Shown here: positions 16,419 to 26,173 of the stretch, in pieces
How the letters are laid out: the number at the start of each line of letters is the position of its first letter
Position numbering within the stretch: position 1 is the stretch's first letter
NCBI GenBank assembly: GCA_029262065.1
Contig: JAJDAC010000053.1
Location: forward strand, 1 to 64,000
DNA from: Candidatus Krumholzibacteriota bacterium
GTDB lineage: Bacteria; Krumholzibacteriota; Krumholzibacteriia; JAJRXK01
Reading direction: 5' to 3'
DNA length: 64,000 bases
Translations under genes and position numbers: made by a program
Notes under the pieces: model-generated
Seen by the model: only the letters and a program-made list of their open reading frames with translations
Database searches by the model: none
Told to the model about the DNA's origin: nothing

Positions 16419-19085
16419 CTACCGCAACAGAGTAATGCGCCGGGCATCTGCCACTGATCGGTCACCCGAAACACGCAGCAGGTACACGCCGTTGCTCACC
16501 ACCTGACCACTCTCGTCGGTCCCGTCCCAGCGCACGTGATGCGTTCCCGCGCGGGCCACGCTGTTCATCAGCGTGGCCACGCGACGCCCCCGCAGGTCAT
16601 ACACCTGTACGCTCAGCGATTGGGAACGCGGCACATCGAGAGACACGGTAGTAGCGGGACTAGCGGGGTTGGGAAAGACGCTGGCAATCCGAGGAAAGTC
16701 AACGATTGCCATCACCTCGACCGTCACCGGACCCAGGGCCGCAAGCAGGTAACCTGACTCTTCACGAATCTCGACCCGGTAGGTCCAGGTTCCTTGTCCC
16801 GGGTTGCTGACGATCTCGACCCGACCTGTTTGATCGCTGGTGCCTTGCGTATCTAAGACTTCAGACACGCGAGACCTACGCAATACACTGTAGGCGATGG
16901 CCGTTGCGTCAGCTGCGTCCCAGCTGAGGACGACCCTCGAGCCGCTGGTGCGAGCCAGGAAACCGGAGAATCCCACCGGCACCCCGGTGTCGGGAATCAG
17001 CATCCGCACACGGCCCGCCTGGTCGCTGGTCACATAGAGCACTCCTTCGGGTCCGGGCACGATCTCGAGCGGCATCCGGATGTTAGCGTCGACGGCGGGG
17101 ATTCCGTCACCGTTGTACGACGTGCCACCGGCACCAGCTACAGTTTCGATAACTCCCGCTGGATCGATGCGTCGAACGCGCAGGTTGCCTCGGTCCGCGA
17201 AATAGAAATAGTCAGCTTTATCGCGATACATTCCGACAGGCACAGAGAGCTGCGCACTTGTCGCGAGACCTCCATCGCCAGAGAAGCCGTCACCGTTTCC
17301 CCCGGCAATGGTGTGAATGACTTGGTTCGTGTCGATCATGCGGATGCGCGCGCCACTCAACTCGGCCACGAAAATACGCCCGTCGTCAGTCACGAGGACC
17401 CCCCCGGGGCGATTCATCGTGCTGTCGATCGCGGGCCCACCATCACCAGTTGAAGAAAAGCTTCCGTTGCCAGCTATCGTGCGGATGCGTCCATCCAACC
17501 CGATGACCCTGAGGCGGTTGTTGTCGGTGTCAGCGACATACAACTCGCCTGAGGGAGCCAGAAAGATATCTTCGGGCCGGTTCATCTCGCCGTTGATGGC
17601 GAGACCACCGTCCACGGCGTAGCCGTTTTCGCCCGTGCCCGCGAAGTGATGGATCGTACCATCGGGATCGATGCGACGGATGCGGGGTGCGGTTTGAAGG
17701 ACGTACAAGGTACCGTCGGGGGCGCGTGCCAGGTCCTTGGGATTCATGGTGGCATCGATTGCCGCGCCACCGTCACCGTCCCACCCGTCTTCTCCAATCC
17801 CCGCGTACGTCGATACGACGCCCGACGTATCTACACGCCGAACGCGGTAGTTCCCTCGGTCGGCGATGAACACTTCACCGCCGTCGGTGAAAGCAAGGTC
17901 GGAGGGGATGAAAAAGGACGCGTCGCTGACAGGACCACCGTCCCCGCCATATAGGGGAGTCCCATTGCCCGCAACCGTCTGAATCGTGCCATCCAAATCA
18001 ATACGACGGATGCGAGAAGAACCAAAGTCCGAAACGTAGATTCGACCCTGATCATCAACATCGAGATCAAAGATCTCGTCCATCTGCGCAAATCTAGCCG
18101 GACCGCCATCTCCTGAGTCTCCACGGACTCCGGTTCCCGCGATGGTGTGAATGATGCCGTCGGAGTCCACTCGCCGAACCACACCGTTCCAGCGATCGCC
18201 TATCACGAGATTGCCCTCTGAATCGAAGGCGACCGCCACACAACGACCAAGGCGAGCGTCAGTCGCGAGGCCTCCGTCACCGTCGAACGTCGTTCCGCCG
18301 AGTGAGCCCGCCACCGTCTCGATGGTGCCGTCGAGTCTTACTCGACGTACTCGACCGTCGTCCTCATCGGCAATCAGGAGCTGGCCCAGCGCGTCGAGAA
18401 TCAAGCCCTGAGGTTGCTCGAAGGAGGCTTGGGTAGCCGGCCCCCCATCGCCTGACCCTGACTGGCCCCGCTCCCCATTTCCGGCAAACGCCAGGATAGT
18501 GCCCGTCGCGTCGATGAGCCGCACGCGCGTCTTCTCGGAGATGTAGATTCGCCCGCCCGGACCAATGGTGAGGTAGCGAGGATCCTCCAATGTAGCGCTG
18601 GTCGCAGGCCCCCCATCCCCGGACGAACCTTCGACGCCCCAGGTCCCCGCCACCGTTTCGATAGTCCCATCGGGAAGAATTCGGCGGATCACGTCCCACA
18701 AAGAGTCACAGAAATAGACGCTCCCATCCGGGCCATACTCGACATCCTTCGCCGAGCTGACATCGGCCTCCATCGCCAGACCACCGTTGTTCTCAGCGAA
18801 GTTGGGCGGGCGAATTCCGGCGACGGTTATGATGTTATGATTGGAGTCGATACGACGAACGACTGAGTTCGCCGCTACAGCAATCTCGGTGGACGCATCA
18901 ACGGCGATCCCTAGACACCACACATTCGTCTCATCCGCCGGAACGTTGTTGGGGAGACCAATGCCGATGTAGGTTCCAATGCGGAAGGACTCAGTAGCCG
19001 CGCTTGAGTCCAGCGGAATAGTGGCAGGCAACCACAACGCCACGAGGAGCGCACGTACGGACATGGACATAGCCACGCTCAGCAT
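16419..19085 (-). CDS. Secreted NHL-repeat beta-propeller protein with FlgD-like tail
   Basis: An 888-residue protein with a signal peptide (MLSVAMSMSVRALLVALWLPATIPLDSSA). It has about eleven NHL repeats of the form GDGGPA, then a blade with VYFCD or IYVSD, then RVRRID and IxTVAG. A fibronectin-like linker (RTSGSRVVLSWDAADATAIAYSV) leads to a FlgD-like C-terminal domain (FPNPASPATTVSLDV, GRRVATLMNS, SNGVYLLRV). I chose the ATG at 19085 with GAGGG upstream over the longer frame from 19145. It is the last gene of a three-gene minus-strand unit with the FlgD-type protein at 19096 (10-base gap) and the subtilase at 19907. Likely extracellular or surface bound. Confidence 0.8.
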   Translation of the reverse strand: MLSVAMSMSVRALLVALWLPATIPLDSSAATESFRIGTYIGIGLPNNVPADETNVWCLGIAVDASTEIAVAANSVVRRIDSNHNIITVAGIRPPNFAENNGGLAMEADVSSAKDVEYGPDGSVYFCDSLWDVIRRILPDGTIETVAGTWGVEGSSGDGGPATSATLEDPRYLTIGPGGRIYISEKTRVRLIDATGTILAFAGNGERGQSGSGDGGPATQASFEQPQGLILDALGQLLIADEDDGRVRRVRLDGTIETVAGSLGGTTFDGDGGLATDARLGRCVAVAFDSEGNLVIGDRWNGVVRRVDSDGIIHTIAGTGVRGDSGDGGPARFAQMDEIFDLDVDDQGRIYVSDFGSSRIRRIDLDGTIQTVAGNGTPLYGGDGGPVSDASFFIPSDLAFTDGGEVFIADRGNYRVRRVDTSGVVSTYAGIGEDGWDGDGGAAIDATMNPKDLARAPDGTLYVLQTAPRIRRIDPDGTIHHFAGTGENGYAVDGGLAINGEMNRPEDIFLAPSGELYVADTDNNRLRVIGLDGRIRTIAGNGSFSSTGDGGPAIDSTMNRPGGVLVTDDGRIFVAELSGARIRMIDTNQVIHTIAGGNGDGFSGDGGLATSAQLSVPVGMYRDKADYFYFADRGNLRVRRIDPAGVIETVAGAGGTSYNGDGIPAVDANIRMPLEIVPGPEGVLYVTSDQAGRVRMLIPDTGVPVGFSGFLARTSGSRVVLSWDAADATAIAYSVLRRSRVSEVLDTQGTSDQTGRVEIVSNPGQGTWTYRVEIREESGYLLAALGPVTVEVMAIVDFPRIASVFPNPASPATTVSLDVPRSQSLSVQVYDLRGRRVATLMNSVARAGTHHVRWDGTDESGQVVSNGVYLLRVSGDRSVADARRITLLR

Positions 19086-19095
19086 CGCTGGACCC

Positions 19096-19935
19096 TCAGC
19101 GAATGAGTACAATCTTTTCCCGCAAGTCCATCCCAGATCCCGCAACCCTTATCAAGTATACACCAGATGCCACAGAGGCGCCCTTTTCGTCGGATCCGGC
19201 CCAACCAAGGTCCATCGGCAACCCTGCGGAAACCCTGTGCCTGGAAACGAACACCTTGCGCCCAGCTAAGTTGTAGACCTCCAGCGAGATCTCACCTGAC
19301 ACTTTGGGCCAGAGTCGAATCGTTGCATTCGTCCGAATGGGATTTCGCAACATCACCAGACGACTACGCTCGGCGGATTTCCTCATCTGCTCAGGCTCTA
19401 CACTAGTACGCTTTGCCGTGGATCTGCCCTTCGATGAGACCATCGGAGCTGCTTGCGTCGACAGCGCAGCGCCAGACGAGTCCAATTCGGTCTCAGAGGG
19501 CACGGTGAGGTCATCTATGGACACTGCGACCCAAAACTGCGCTCCTGATATCCCCTCCAAGAAGAGACGGGAGCAGTCTAGTGACCGGCCCCCACCATTG
19601 CTTTTGAGGTACTCGACGTTCGGAGTGCTCGTGGTCGCCAACACCAACTCTGAAACCGAAGGAACCGACCCCTGCCCCCAAGCGACCTTCAAGCGTGCTA
19701 TTGGGTCTTCTAGACCAGACAACCATCCGATCAGCTGATCAGGAAGGGCCAGCGAGGCAGCGACCACCTCGTCAGTGTTCGCGATGTCGAACTGAAACGC
19801 TAAGACAGCGGGCGACTCCGTGACGAGCGTCGACTCAGTCGGCACGAAAGTCGCCCCGGCCGCTGGCGTCGCGCTGGATGCCAGCGCGGCGAGCCCAAGC
19901 GTAATATCAAGGAGGAGTGCATTCTGGATCCGCAT
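19096..19935 (-). CDS. Secreted protein with FlgD-like C-terminal domain
   Basis: A 279-residue exported protein. After a signal peptide (MRIQNALLLDITLGLAALASSATPAAG) come about 160 residues of a predicted beta-rich domain resembling cohesin-like modules (VLAFQFDIANTDEVVAASLAL, PIARLKVAWGQG). The last 85 residues are a FlgD-like or type-A-like domain (NPIRTNATIRLW, AGRKVFVSRH, ASGVYLIRV). The start is the ATG at 19935 with an AGGT upstream; it overlaps the end of the subtilase gene by 29 bases, so the two are translationally linked. No enzyme motif is seen. It may be a partner or scaffold of the neighbouring subtilase and NHL protein. That is inference from gene order. Confidence 0.7.
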   Translation of the reverse strand: MRIQNALLLDITLGLAALASSATPAAGATFVPTESTLVTESPAVLAFQFDIANTDEVVAASLALPDQLIGWLSGLEDPIARLKVAWGQGSVPSVSELVLATTSTPNVEYLKSNGGGRSLDCSRLFLEGISGAQFWVAVSIDDLTVPSETELDSSGAALSTQAAPMVSSKGRSTAKRTSVEPEQMRKSAERSRLVMLRNPIRTNATIRLWPKVSGEISLEVYNLAGRKVFVSRHRVSAGLPMDLGWAGSDEKGASVASGVYLIRVAGSGMDLREKIVLIR

Positions 19936-22876
19936 AGTTTACCTGCCCGATGAATTTCGTGGCTTTCGGGGGACACGATCCCCAGAAATTGCTTTCCGCT
20001 TGAACTGTAGTGCTCGAGTTTAGATTCGAAACGTGCTTGAACGAATTACCGCTGATGTCGTTCTCGCCCCCCGAAACTCCTGTGCCCAGGTCTGCTGTGG
20101 CGTTCGCGTTAACCGCCACACCGATAGTGTTTGATTTCAACTCGCTGGCCGAGACCTCAGCGAATGCCGTTCCGTCGACCGAGAGCCCTGCGACCCCGTT
20201 GCTGTTCAGTCTGGCGTCCGTAACAGTTGCCGACCCATCTAGGATCTGCAGGCCGTTACTTCCATTCCCCGACAGCTTGGTACCCTGACCCAACACCACC
20301 GACGCACCGTCGATCTTCATCCCGTTAGCCCCGTTGAACCGCGAAACCACCTCCCACGTCCCTACAAGGACAGAATCAACGACGAGTATGCCCTCGACAT
20401 CGCAGTTTTCCACAGTAAGCAACCCCGATCCAGCCACAACAGCGCTTCCTGTAACCAACAGTCCCGATCTACCTGGACCGCTGCCGTTGATCGTAAGTTC
20501 GGGCCCCAACACTTGGTCACCGCCGGAAACGATCAGTGGCGTCAACGTAGAAGACGAGATTGTCATATCACGCAAAACCGATCCGGGCGCAAGATTGGAG
20601 ACGATGACCCCGGCGGTATTGGTAAACACAGACTGCCCTTCCACAGTTAGCGACGCAAAGTGTACGTCCAGGGCGCTCCCCGCGACGTCAGTGATGGAAG
20701 ACCCCGTGATAGACAGGACTCCACCAATCGTGTTGCTGACCGCGTCCCCCGAAATATCGGCGAGTGAGCAATTCGTTAGTGTGGCATCTGCTGACGCGGC
20801 CCAATTGATTCCGCCGATACAATTACTGATCTGACTCGCCACCAGCGAAATATCGTTGAACAACATGATTCCGATTCTACAGTAGGAAGCATCGATGTTC
20901 GCAGCATCGACGCTACCCTTGACCGTCAGTCCGACATCCGCATTCCTGATTCGAAGTAGGTGCCCATTCGTTACCAGGCTCCCACCGGGAGCGACCGTGA
21001 TTCCCTTCCATGTTCCCACATCGGTATCACGATCGTATGTCGCGAAACTAACGTCGCCCGCAAGAACGAGCGTGCCCTCCACAACTACTTCGACGGTTGA
21101 AGTCGAGCCTTCGACGAGAACGGGCTGCAAAGAACCGATGCCGGGGCCTATCGTAAGCGTCGTGCCGGATGCAACCGTTATGGTGTTCGCGAGAACAAAC
21201 GCGTCCTTGTTTGCGAGCGTCAGATCTGCGTCCAGCGTTCCGCCCGAGACGTACTCCACGTCCCGCACGGCAGACTGCCTGATCGCCCGACCCGCGTTCA
21301 ACACGCCTCCGCCTGCTTTTCCTGAGAACTCGAAGATCTCGTTCTCGCTTCCCAACTTCCCGATGTTGACATCGTTTGGATTCGGCGGAATTTCGTCGCA
21401 CTGGTTTGCGGTTCCGAATTCCAATAAATCACCGCTGATGCCGTTGTCGCCGTTGTGAACGGGTGTTCGATCAGCATATGTCATGATGATGTCTTTGACG
21501 TCCCCGGGCTGTAAACTGATATCGCGCGACCAGATGCCCGCAACGACGGCGGACGTGATGGCCGTAGAATACGAAGTTCCCCAGTTGTAACCGAAAAGGC
21601 TACAGGGTACGGCAGCACAATCTTCGGTCCCGCAGAGTTCCGTAGAAAAGACGTTTAGTCCTTCGCAAGAGGGATCACTGCTGTTCTGGTTGGTCCTCGC
21701 GCCACCGGGGGCCAGAACATCAATGATCGGCGAACATGACGGATGTCCCGGTTCTGGAGCCACGAAACGACTATATTCCGACCATCCGCGACCAGTCGCT
21801 GAGGTGGACGGCCCGTTACACTCACACTCACTTTCCGCAGACGATTCGAACAGCCGAACAGCCCCTACGGCAATAACAGAGTCGTAGTCTGGCCAGAGGT
21901 GGCAACCTGAGAAAGCCGCTGGATACTTGACCTTCCAGTCAGCGCCGCTGACCGGGGGCACGCAAATGGGAGGGTTCGGGAATCCATCGTCAGCCCAAAA
22001 GGCATCTTCTTCATTTCCAGCAGCCGCAACGACAATGACTTTGTTCGTTGCATGCAACGCTGATACGCGCGAGTGAAGGTTCGCTTTGTCTTGCGAAGAG
22101 AGAACGTGTTCCTCGAACCCCAGACTCATCGATGCTACGAATCGCTTGTCCGGAAACTGAGCAACCCGGAGCGCAAGCTCGTCCATGGCATTCAAAAGGT
22201 GGTCTAGGTCTAGCGTTAGGTTTCCGCCTGAGTTCGAACCGACTTTGAACACCCAGAGGGGATTGTCATAGGCGATCCCAGCCGACCCTTGCGCATTCGG
22301 TATCGCAGAAATGATTCCCGCCATCGCAGTCCCATGGCCCGCCGTGTCTCGGGGCGAGGTCTCATCCAAGAAACCGAACGGCGGATCGCAGACTCCTTCG
22401 CCGCTAAACGATTCGAACAAGACGATGCGAGAGCTGAAATCTTCGGGGCCGTTCGTACTGATATCCGCTTTGAATTCGCTGTTATCGGTATCGATTCCAG
22501 TATCGAAGAGAACAACTATCACTTCGCTATGGTCGGTGCCGTCATAAACCGACCAAAACTCCTTGAGCCCGAGTGTTGAAAGTTCAGGGAAATCTTCGAG
22601 CCCATCAGTTGGGTCTGTATCGTAAAACCACCAATTGGCGATATCAGGATCCGTCGGGATCGCCTCGAAGGTACCTAGAGCAGACGGGAATACTTCTTGA
22701 GCCGCAAGGCTAGGATCCGAGGACGCAATTTCGCAAGAGCGGAGAGTATGGATCTGACTGGCCGGCAACACTTCCGGCGACGCCGCCTCAGCCAACCCGG
22801 CAGAAGTCTGGCAGATGAACCCAGACAGGGAGAGCAATGGAACGGCGACCCAAGTTCGACAAATGGTTCCTATCAT
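19907..22876 (-). CDS. Secreted subtilisin-like serine protease with beta-helix tail
   Basis: A 989-residue S8 peptidase. A signal peptide is followed by a catalytic domain with an intact triad: D125 in VVLFDTGID, H181 in GHGTAMAGI and S435 in GTSYSTA, with the oxyanion asparagine in AAAGNEED. From about residue 560 to 960 there is a series of short repeats (GTTLTIGPG, NCIGGINW, SITDVAGSALDV, VENCDVEGILV, LKSNTIGVAVNANA) characteristic of a right-handed parallel beta-helix. The start is supported by GGAGAG 6 bases upstream and by the promoter at 22939-22967. It heads the operon with two further exported proteins. A cell-surface or extracellular protease that binds glycans or a surface through its helix is plausible. 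Confidence 0.85.
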   Translation of the reverse strand: MIGTICRTWVAVPLLSLSGFICQTSAGLAEAASPEVLPASQIHTLRSCEIASSDPSLAAQEVFPSALGTFEAIPTDPDIANWWFYDTDPTDGLEDFPELSTLGLKEFWSVYDGTDHSEVIVVLFDTGIDTDNSEFKADISTNGPEDFSSRIVLFESFSGEGVCDPPFGFLDETSPRDTAGHGTAMAGIISAIPNAQGSAGIAYDNPLWVFKVGSNSGGNLTLDLDHLLNAMDELALRVAQFPDKRFVASMSLGFEEHVLSSQDKANLHSRVSALHATNKVIVVAAAGNEEDAFWADDGFPNPPICVPPVSGADWKVKYPAAFSGCHLWPDYDSVIAVGAVRLFESSAESECECNGPSTSATGRGWSEYSRFVAPEPGHPSCSPIIDVLAPGGARTNQNSSDPSCEGLNVFSTELCGTEDCAAVPCSLFGYNWGTSYSTAITSAVVAGIWSRDISLQPGDVKDIIMTYADRTPVHNGDNGISGDLLEFGTANQCDEIPPNPNDVNIGKLGSENEIFEFSGKAGGGVLNAGRAIRQSAVRDVEYVSGGTLDADLTLANKDAFVLANTITVASGTTLTIGPGIGSLQPVLVEGSTSTVEVVVEGTLVLAGDVSFATYDRDTDVGTWKGITVAPGGSLVTNGHLLRIRNADVGLTVKGSVDAANIDASYCRIGIMLFNDISLVASQISNCIGGINWAASADATLTNCSLADISGDAVSNTIGGVLSITGSSITDVAGSALDVHFASLTVEGQSVFTNTAGVIVSNLAPGSVLRDMTISSSTLTPLIVSGGDQVLGPELTINGSGPGRSGLLVTGSAVVAGSGLLTVENCDVEGILVVDSVLVGTWEVVSRFNGANGMKIDGASVVLGQGTKLSGNGSNGLQILDGSATVTDARLNSNGVAGLSVDGTAFAEVSASELKSNTIGVAVNANATADLGTGVSGGENDISGNSFKHVSNLNSSTTVQAESNFWGSCPPKATKFIGQVNYADPECTPP

Positions 22877-22920
22877 CTCGCTCTCCTTTCTTGTGGCACG
22901 TAAACATTACTACTGACGGC

Positions 22921-22945
22921 CAGTAACTGTCCCCAATAATTACTG
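22921..22945. promoter_or_regulatory. Inverted repeat over the subtilase promoter
   Basis: CAGTAA and TTACTG are separated by 13 bases and overlap the predicted -10. This may be an operator. The motif around it (GGGGACAGTTACTG on the minus strand) also resembles pieces of dispersed repeats, which I cannot test here. Confidence 0.4.
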
Positions 22946-22967
22946 TGATCGCGAGACCCATTGTCAC
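22939..22967 (-). promoter_or_regulatory. Sigma70-like promoter for the subtilase operon
   Basis: On the minus strand: GTGACA at 22967-22962, a 17-base spacer and AGTAAT at 22944-22939. It lies about 60 bases upstream of the ATG at 22876, in a locally AT-rich stretch. Confidence 0.5.
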
Positions 22968-23127
22968 AACAAATAGCTCGACTTTCGTTTCTCCTTCTCC
23001 TTCTATCGCTTGTTGTCGCCATACGCTCCGAGCAGGCCACTCTGCGGGCTACTATGCGCACCGCCACGCGCTCGGATAGACTCATCGCTGCCAGATTCTT
23101 GCCCTCGATTCTGCCCGGGGAGGCTGA

Positions 23128-26118
23128 ATGCTGTTCCGCTCTACCGTCGCCGCGCTTCTGTCGGCGGCGACCCTTTGTTTCGCCACCGCCGCCCTCGCCG
23201 CTCGCCCCGCCCCAAACCCCGCTACCGACGCAGCCGACCGCACCGCGGCCTGGGAACTCCACCAGAAACTGGAGTCAGAGTCTGCCTTTGCCGGCCTCCC
23301 CTGGCGCAGCGTAGGCCCCGTGGACCAGGGCGGCCGCCTCATCGACATCGAGGTCCACCCCGAGCAGCCCTATACCTTCTATGTGGCCTTCGCCTCGGGC
23401 GGCCTGTGGCGCACCACCAACAACGGGCAGGACTTCGAGCCTCTGTTCGACGATCAGCCCACCATGATCATGGGCGACGTGGCACTGGACCCCAACGACC
23501 CCCAGACCATCTGGGTGGGCACGGGCGAAAACAATTCTTCGCGTTCGTCCTACAGCGGCATGGGCGTGTTCCGCTCCACCGACGGCGGCGAGACGTTCGA
23601 ACACATGGGCCTCACCGATACCGATCGAATCGGCCGCATCCTGGTGGACCCGCGCGATTCCAAGCGCGTGCTCGTGGCCGTACTTGGCCGCCTGTACACA
23701 CCCACCGGCGAACGCGGCATCTTCCTGACCGAAGACGCCGGCAAGAACTGGCGCAAGGTGCAGTCGGGTGAAACCGATTGGACCGGCTTCATCGACATGG
23801 TGCGCGACCCTTCGAACCCCGACGTGCTGTTTGCCGCGGCGTGGGATCGCTCGCGCCGACCCTGGAACTTCGTGGAAGGCGGCACCGGCAGCGGTGTGTA
23901 CAAGAGCACCGATGCGGGCACGAGCTGGGAAAGAGCAGGCGACGGTCTGCCCAGCGGACCGCAGGTCGGTCGCATTGGCCTGACCATCTGTCGCGACGAA
24001 CCCTCGGTCATGTACGCCTACGTCGACAACCAGGAACTGCTTGCCGAAAAAGACTGGGACCTGGGCGACTCGGCCATTACGCCCAAGCGAATGCGCAACA
24101 TGAGCAAGGAAGATTTCCTGGCGCAGGATCCCGAGGCCGTCGAAGACTTCGTGCGCAGCTACGACCTGCACCCTTCGATCGACGGTCCCAAACTTACCGA
24201 GATGATCGAGAACGACGAGATCGCCGTGGAAGAACTCGTGGACTCGTTGAACGACGCTAACGCCTCGTTGTTCAACACCGACATCCGCGGCGCGCAGGTG
24301 TGGCGCAGCACCAACTCCGGCCGTTCGTGGAAACTGGCCCACGCCGATCCCATTCGCGATCTGGGCTACACGTACGGTTACTACTTCGGAACCATCCGCG
24401 TGGCTCCCGATGATCCTGACCGCCTGTACATCATGGGCGTGCCCATGGCGCGCTCGGACGACGGCGGCAAGACCTGGCGCGGAATCGACAAACAACAGAT
24501 GCATGTGGACCACCAGTCCATGTGGATCGACGGTGACAACTCCCAACGCATCCTCAGCGGCAACGACGGCGGCTTGGCGGCCAGCTACGACGGCGGCGAA
24601 AGCTGGCTGGTACTGAACTCCATTGCGGTAGGACAGTTCTACACGGTGGCCGTGGACATGGCCGAGCCCTACCACATCTACGGCGGCCTTCAGGACAACG
24701 GAACCTGGAAGGGCTCGAGCCTGTCCGAGGTAGGCGATGCCTGGAGCCGCGTGGGTGGCGGCGACGGCATGTACGTGCAGATCGATTCGCGCGACGACGC
24801 CACCGTGTACTCGGGATTCCAATTTGGCTACTACGGCCGCAGTGGTCCCGACGGAAATCACCGCGTGCGTCCCCGCAACGAATTGAAGGATCCGCCGCTT
24901 CGGTACAACTGGCAAACGCCCATACTCCTTTCCTCCCACAACCAGGACATCGTGTACTTCGGCGCCAACAAGATGTTTCGCAGCATGGACAAGGGCGAAA
25001 CCTGGACCGCGTTGAGCGACGACCTGACCCGCTCGGAAAACCGCGGCGACGTTCCTTTTGGCACCATCGCCACCCTCGATGAGTCTACGTTCCGGTTCGG
25101 ATTGCTATGGGCGGGTACCGACGATGGATACGTCCACGTGAGTGAAGACGGCGGGCACACCTGGAAGGACGTAAGCGATGGCTTGCCAAGCGACCGCTGG
25201 GTGTCACGCATCGAGTCGTCGATACACAACGAACGCGTGGCCTACGTTACACTGAACGGGTATCGGAACGACGATATGACCGCGTACGTGTATCGCACCG
25301 AAGACCTGGGCACCTCGTGGCAGTCCATTGCGGCGGGCATTCCCGCCGAGCCGGTCAACGTGATCCGCGAAGACCCCGAAGCGGCCAACGTGTTGTACGT
25401 GGGAACCGATCGGGGCGTGTACGTAACAACCGACATCGGCGCCAGCTGGTCGGCGCTGCAAGGCGGGCTACCCAACACGCCCGTGCACGACCTGGTGGTT
25501 CATCCCCGCGACGGTGAATTGGTCGCCGGAACCCACGGCCGTAGCGTCTGGGTGGTCGACGTGGTCCCCATCCAACAACTGGACGACGAAGTGCGTGCGG
25601 CCGACGTCCACCTGTACGACCTGGACGAGGTGCAGGCCCAGCGTTGGTGGCGCGGTCGCAACTCCCGTTGGTTCTACGACGATGACGACGCTCCCACCAC
25701 CACTTTCACGTTCTGGAGCGCCCGTGGCGGCAAGGCCAAGCTCACCGTGCTGGACGCAGACGATCGCGAGCTGCAGACGGTCAGTTTCGACGCCATCGTC
25801 GGCATGAACGCGTTCGAATGGAATCTGCGCCTGGACCGCAAGAAGGCGATCGACGCCGAGAAAAAGCGTGTGCGTGAAGAAGATCGCAAGACGCGTGAAG
25901 ATGGGGAAACCGTTGAAACCAAAGGGGCAAAGGCGCGTACCCCGTGGGCCGAGGCGTTTGAGCTGGGCTGGCCTCTGTACATAACGGGCGGCGAATACAA
26001 GGTCCGGATCGAGATTCGGGGACAGAGCGACGAGCAATCGCTTACAGTCAAGGCACCTCCTGCTCGCGATCCGCGCATGTCGGCCCCGGCTACGCGGCCC
26101 GGAAAACTCCACCCCTGA
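23128..26118 (+). CDS. Secreted BNR/sortilin-like beta-propeller protein
   Basis: A 996-residue exported protein (signal peptide MLFRSTVAALLSAATLCFATAALA; start with GGGGAGG 5 bases upstream). It carries many BNR/Asp-box blades: GGLWRTTNNGQDF, GMGVFRSTDGGETF, GSGVYKSTDAGTSW, RSDDGGKTWRG, YDGGESWLV, VSEDGGHTWKD, DIGASWSAL. This is the VPS10/sortilin-like propeller common in environmental bacteria. Residues 860 onward form a separate domain (TTTFTFWSARGGKAKLTVLD) with a charged helical segment (KKAIDAEKKRVREEDRKTRED) and a C-terminal YKVRIEIRG strand. Likely periplasmic or surface-located; function unknown. It is followed after 55 bases by a lipoprotein on the same strand. Confidence 0.85.
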   Translation: MLFRSTVAALLSAATLCFATAALAARPAPNPATDAADRTAAWELHQKLESESAFAGLPWRSVGPVDQGGRLIDIEVHPEQPYTFYVAFASGGLWRTTNNGQDFEPLFDDQPTMIMGDVALDPNDPQTIWVGTGENNSSRSSYSGMGVFRSTDGGETFEHMGLTDTDRIGRILVDPRDSKRVLVAVLGRLYTPTGERGIFLTEDAGKNWRKVQSGETDWTGFIDMVRDPSNPDVLFAAAWDRSRRPWNFVEGGTGSGVYKSTDAGTSWERAGDGLPSGPQVGRIGLTICRDEPSVMYAYVDNQELLAEKDWDLGDSAITPKRMRNMSKEDFLAQDPEAVEDFVRSYDLHPSIDGPKLTEMIENDEIAVEELVDSLNDANASLFNTDIRGAQVWRSTNSGRSWKLAHADPIRDLGYTYGYYFGTIRVAPDDPDRLYIMGVPMARSDDGGKTWRGIDKQQMHVDHQSMWIDGDNSQRILSGNDGGLAASYDGGESWLVLNSIAVGQFYTVAVDMAEPYHIYGGLQDNGTWKGSSLSEVGDAWSRVGGGDGMYVQIDSRDDATVYSGFQFGYYGRSGPDGNHRVRPRNELKDPPLRYNWQTPILLSSHNQDIVYFGANKMFRSMDKGETWTALSDDLTRSENRGDVPFGTIATLDESTFRFGLLWAGTDDGYVHVSEDGGHTWKDVSDGLPSDRWVSRIESSIHNERVAYVTLNGYRNDDMTAYVYRTEDLGTSWQSIAAGIPAEPVNVIREDPEAANVLYVGTDRGVYVTTDIGASWSALQGGLPNTPVHDLVVHPRDGELVAGTHGRSVWVVDVVPIQQLDDEVRAADVHLYDLDEVQAQRWWRGRNSRWFYDDDDAPTTTFTFWSARGGKAKLTVLDADDRELQTVSFDAIVGMNAFEWNLRLDRKKAIDAEKKRVREEDRKTREDGETVETKGAKARTPWAEAFELGWPLYITGGEYKVRIEIRGQSDEQSLTVKAPPARDPRMSAPATRPGKLHP

Positions 26119-26173
26119 GCACGCCGCCCGTGGCGACGTGCCGTGCCCCTTGTGGGTGCGGAAGGATGACGCC

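Noticed and set aside
23275-24939. A 554-codon minus-strand open frame
   Set aside because: Antisense to the BNR propeller protein; composition is alanine/glycine/histidine-rich with no domain.
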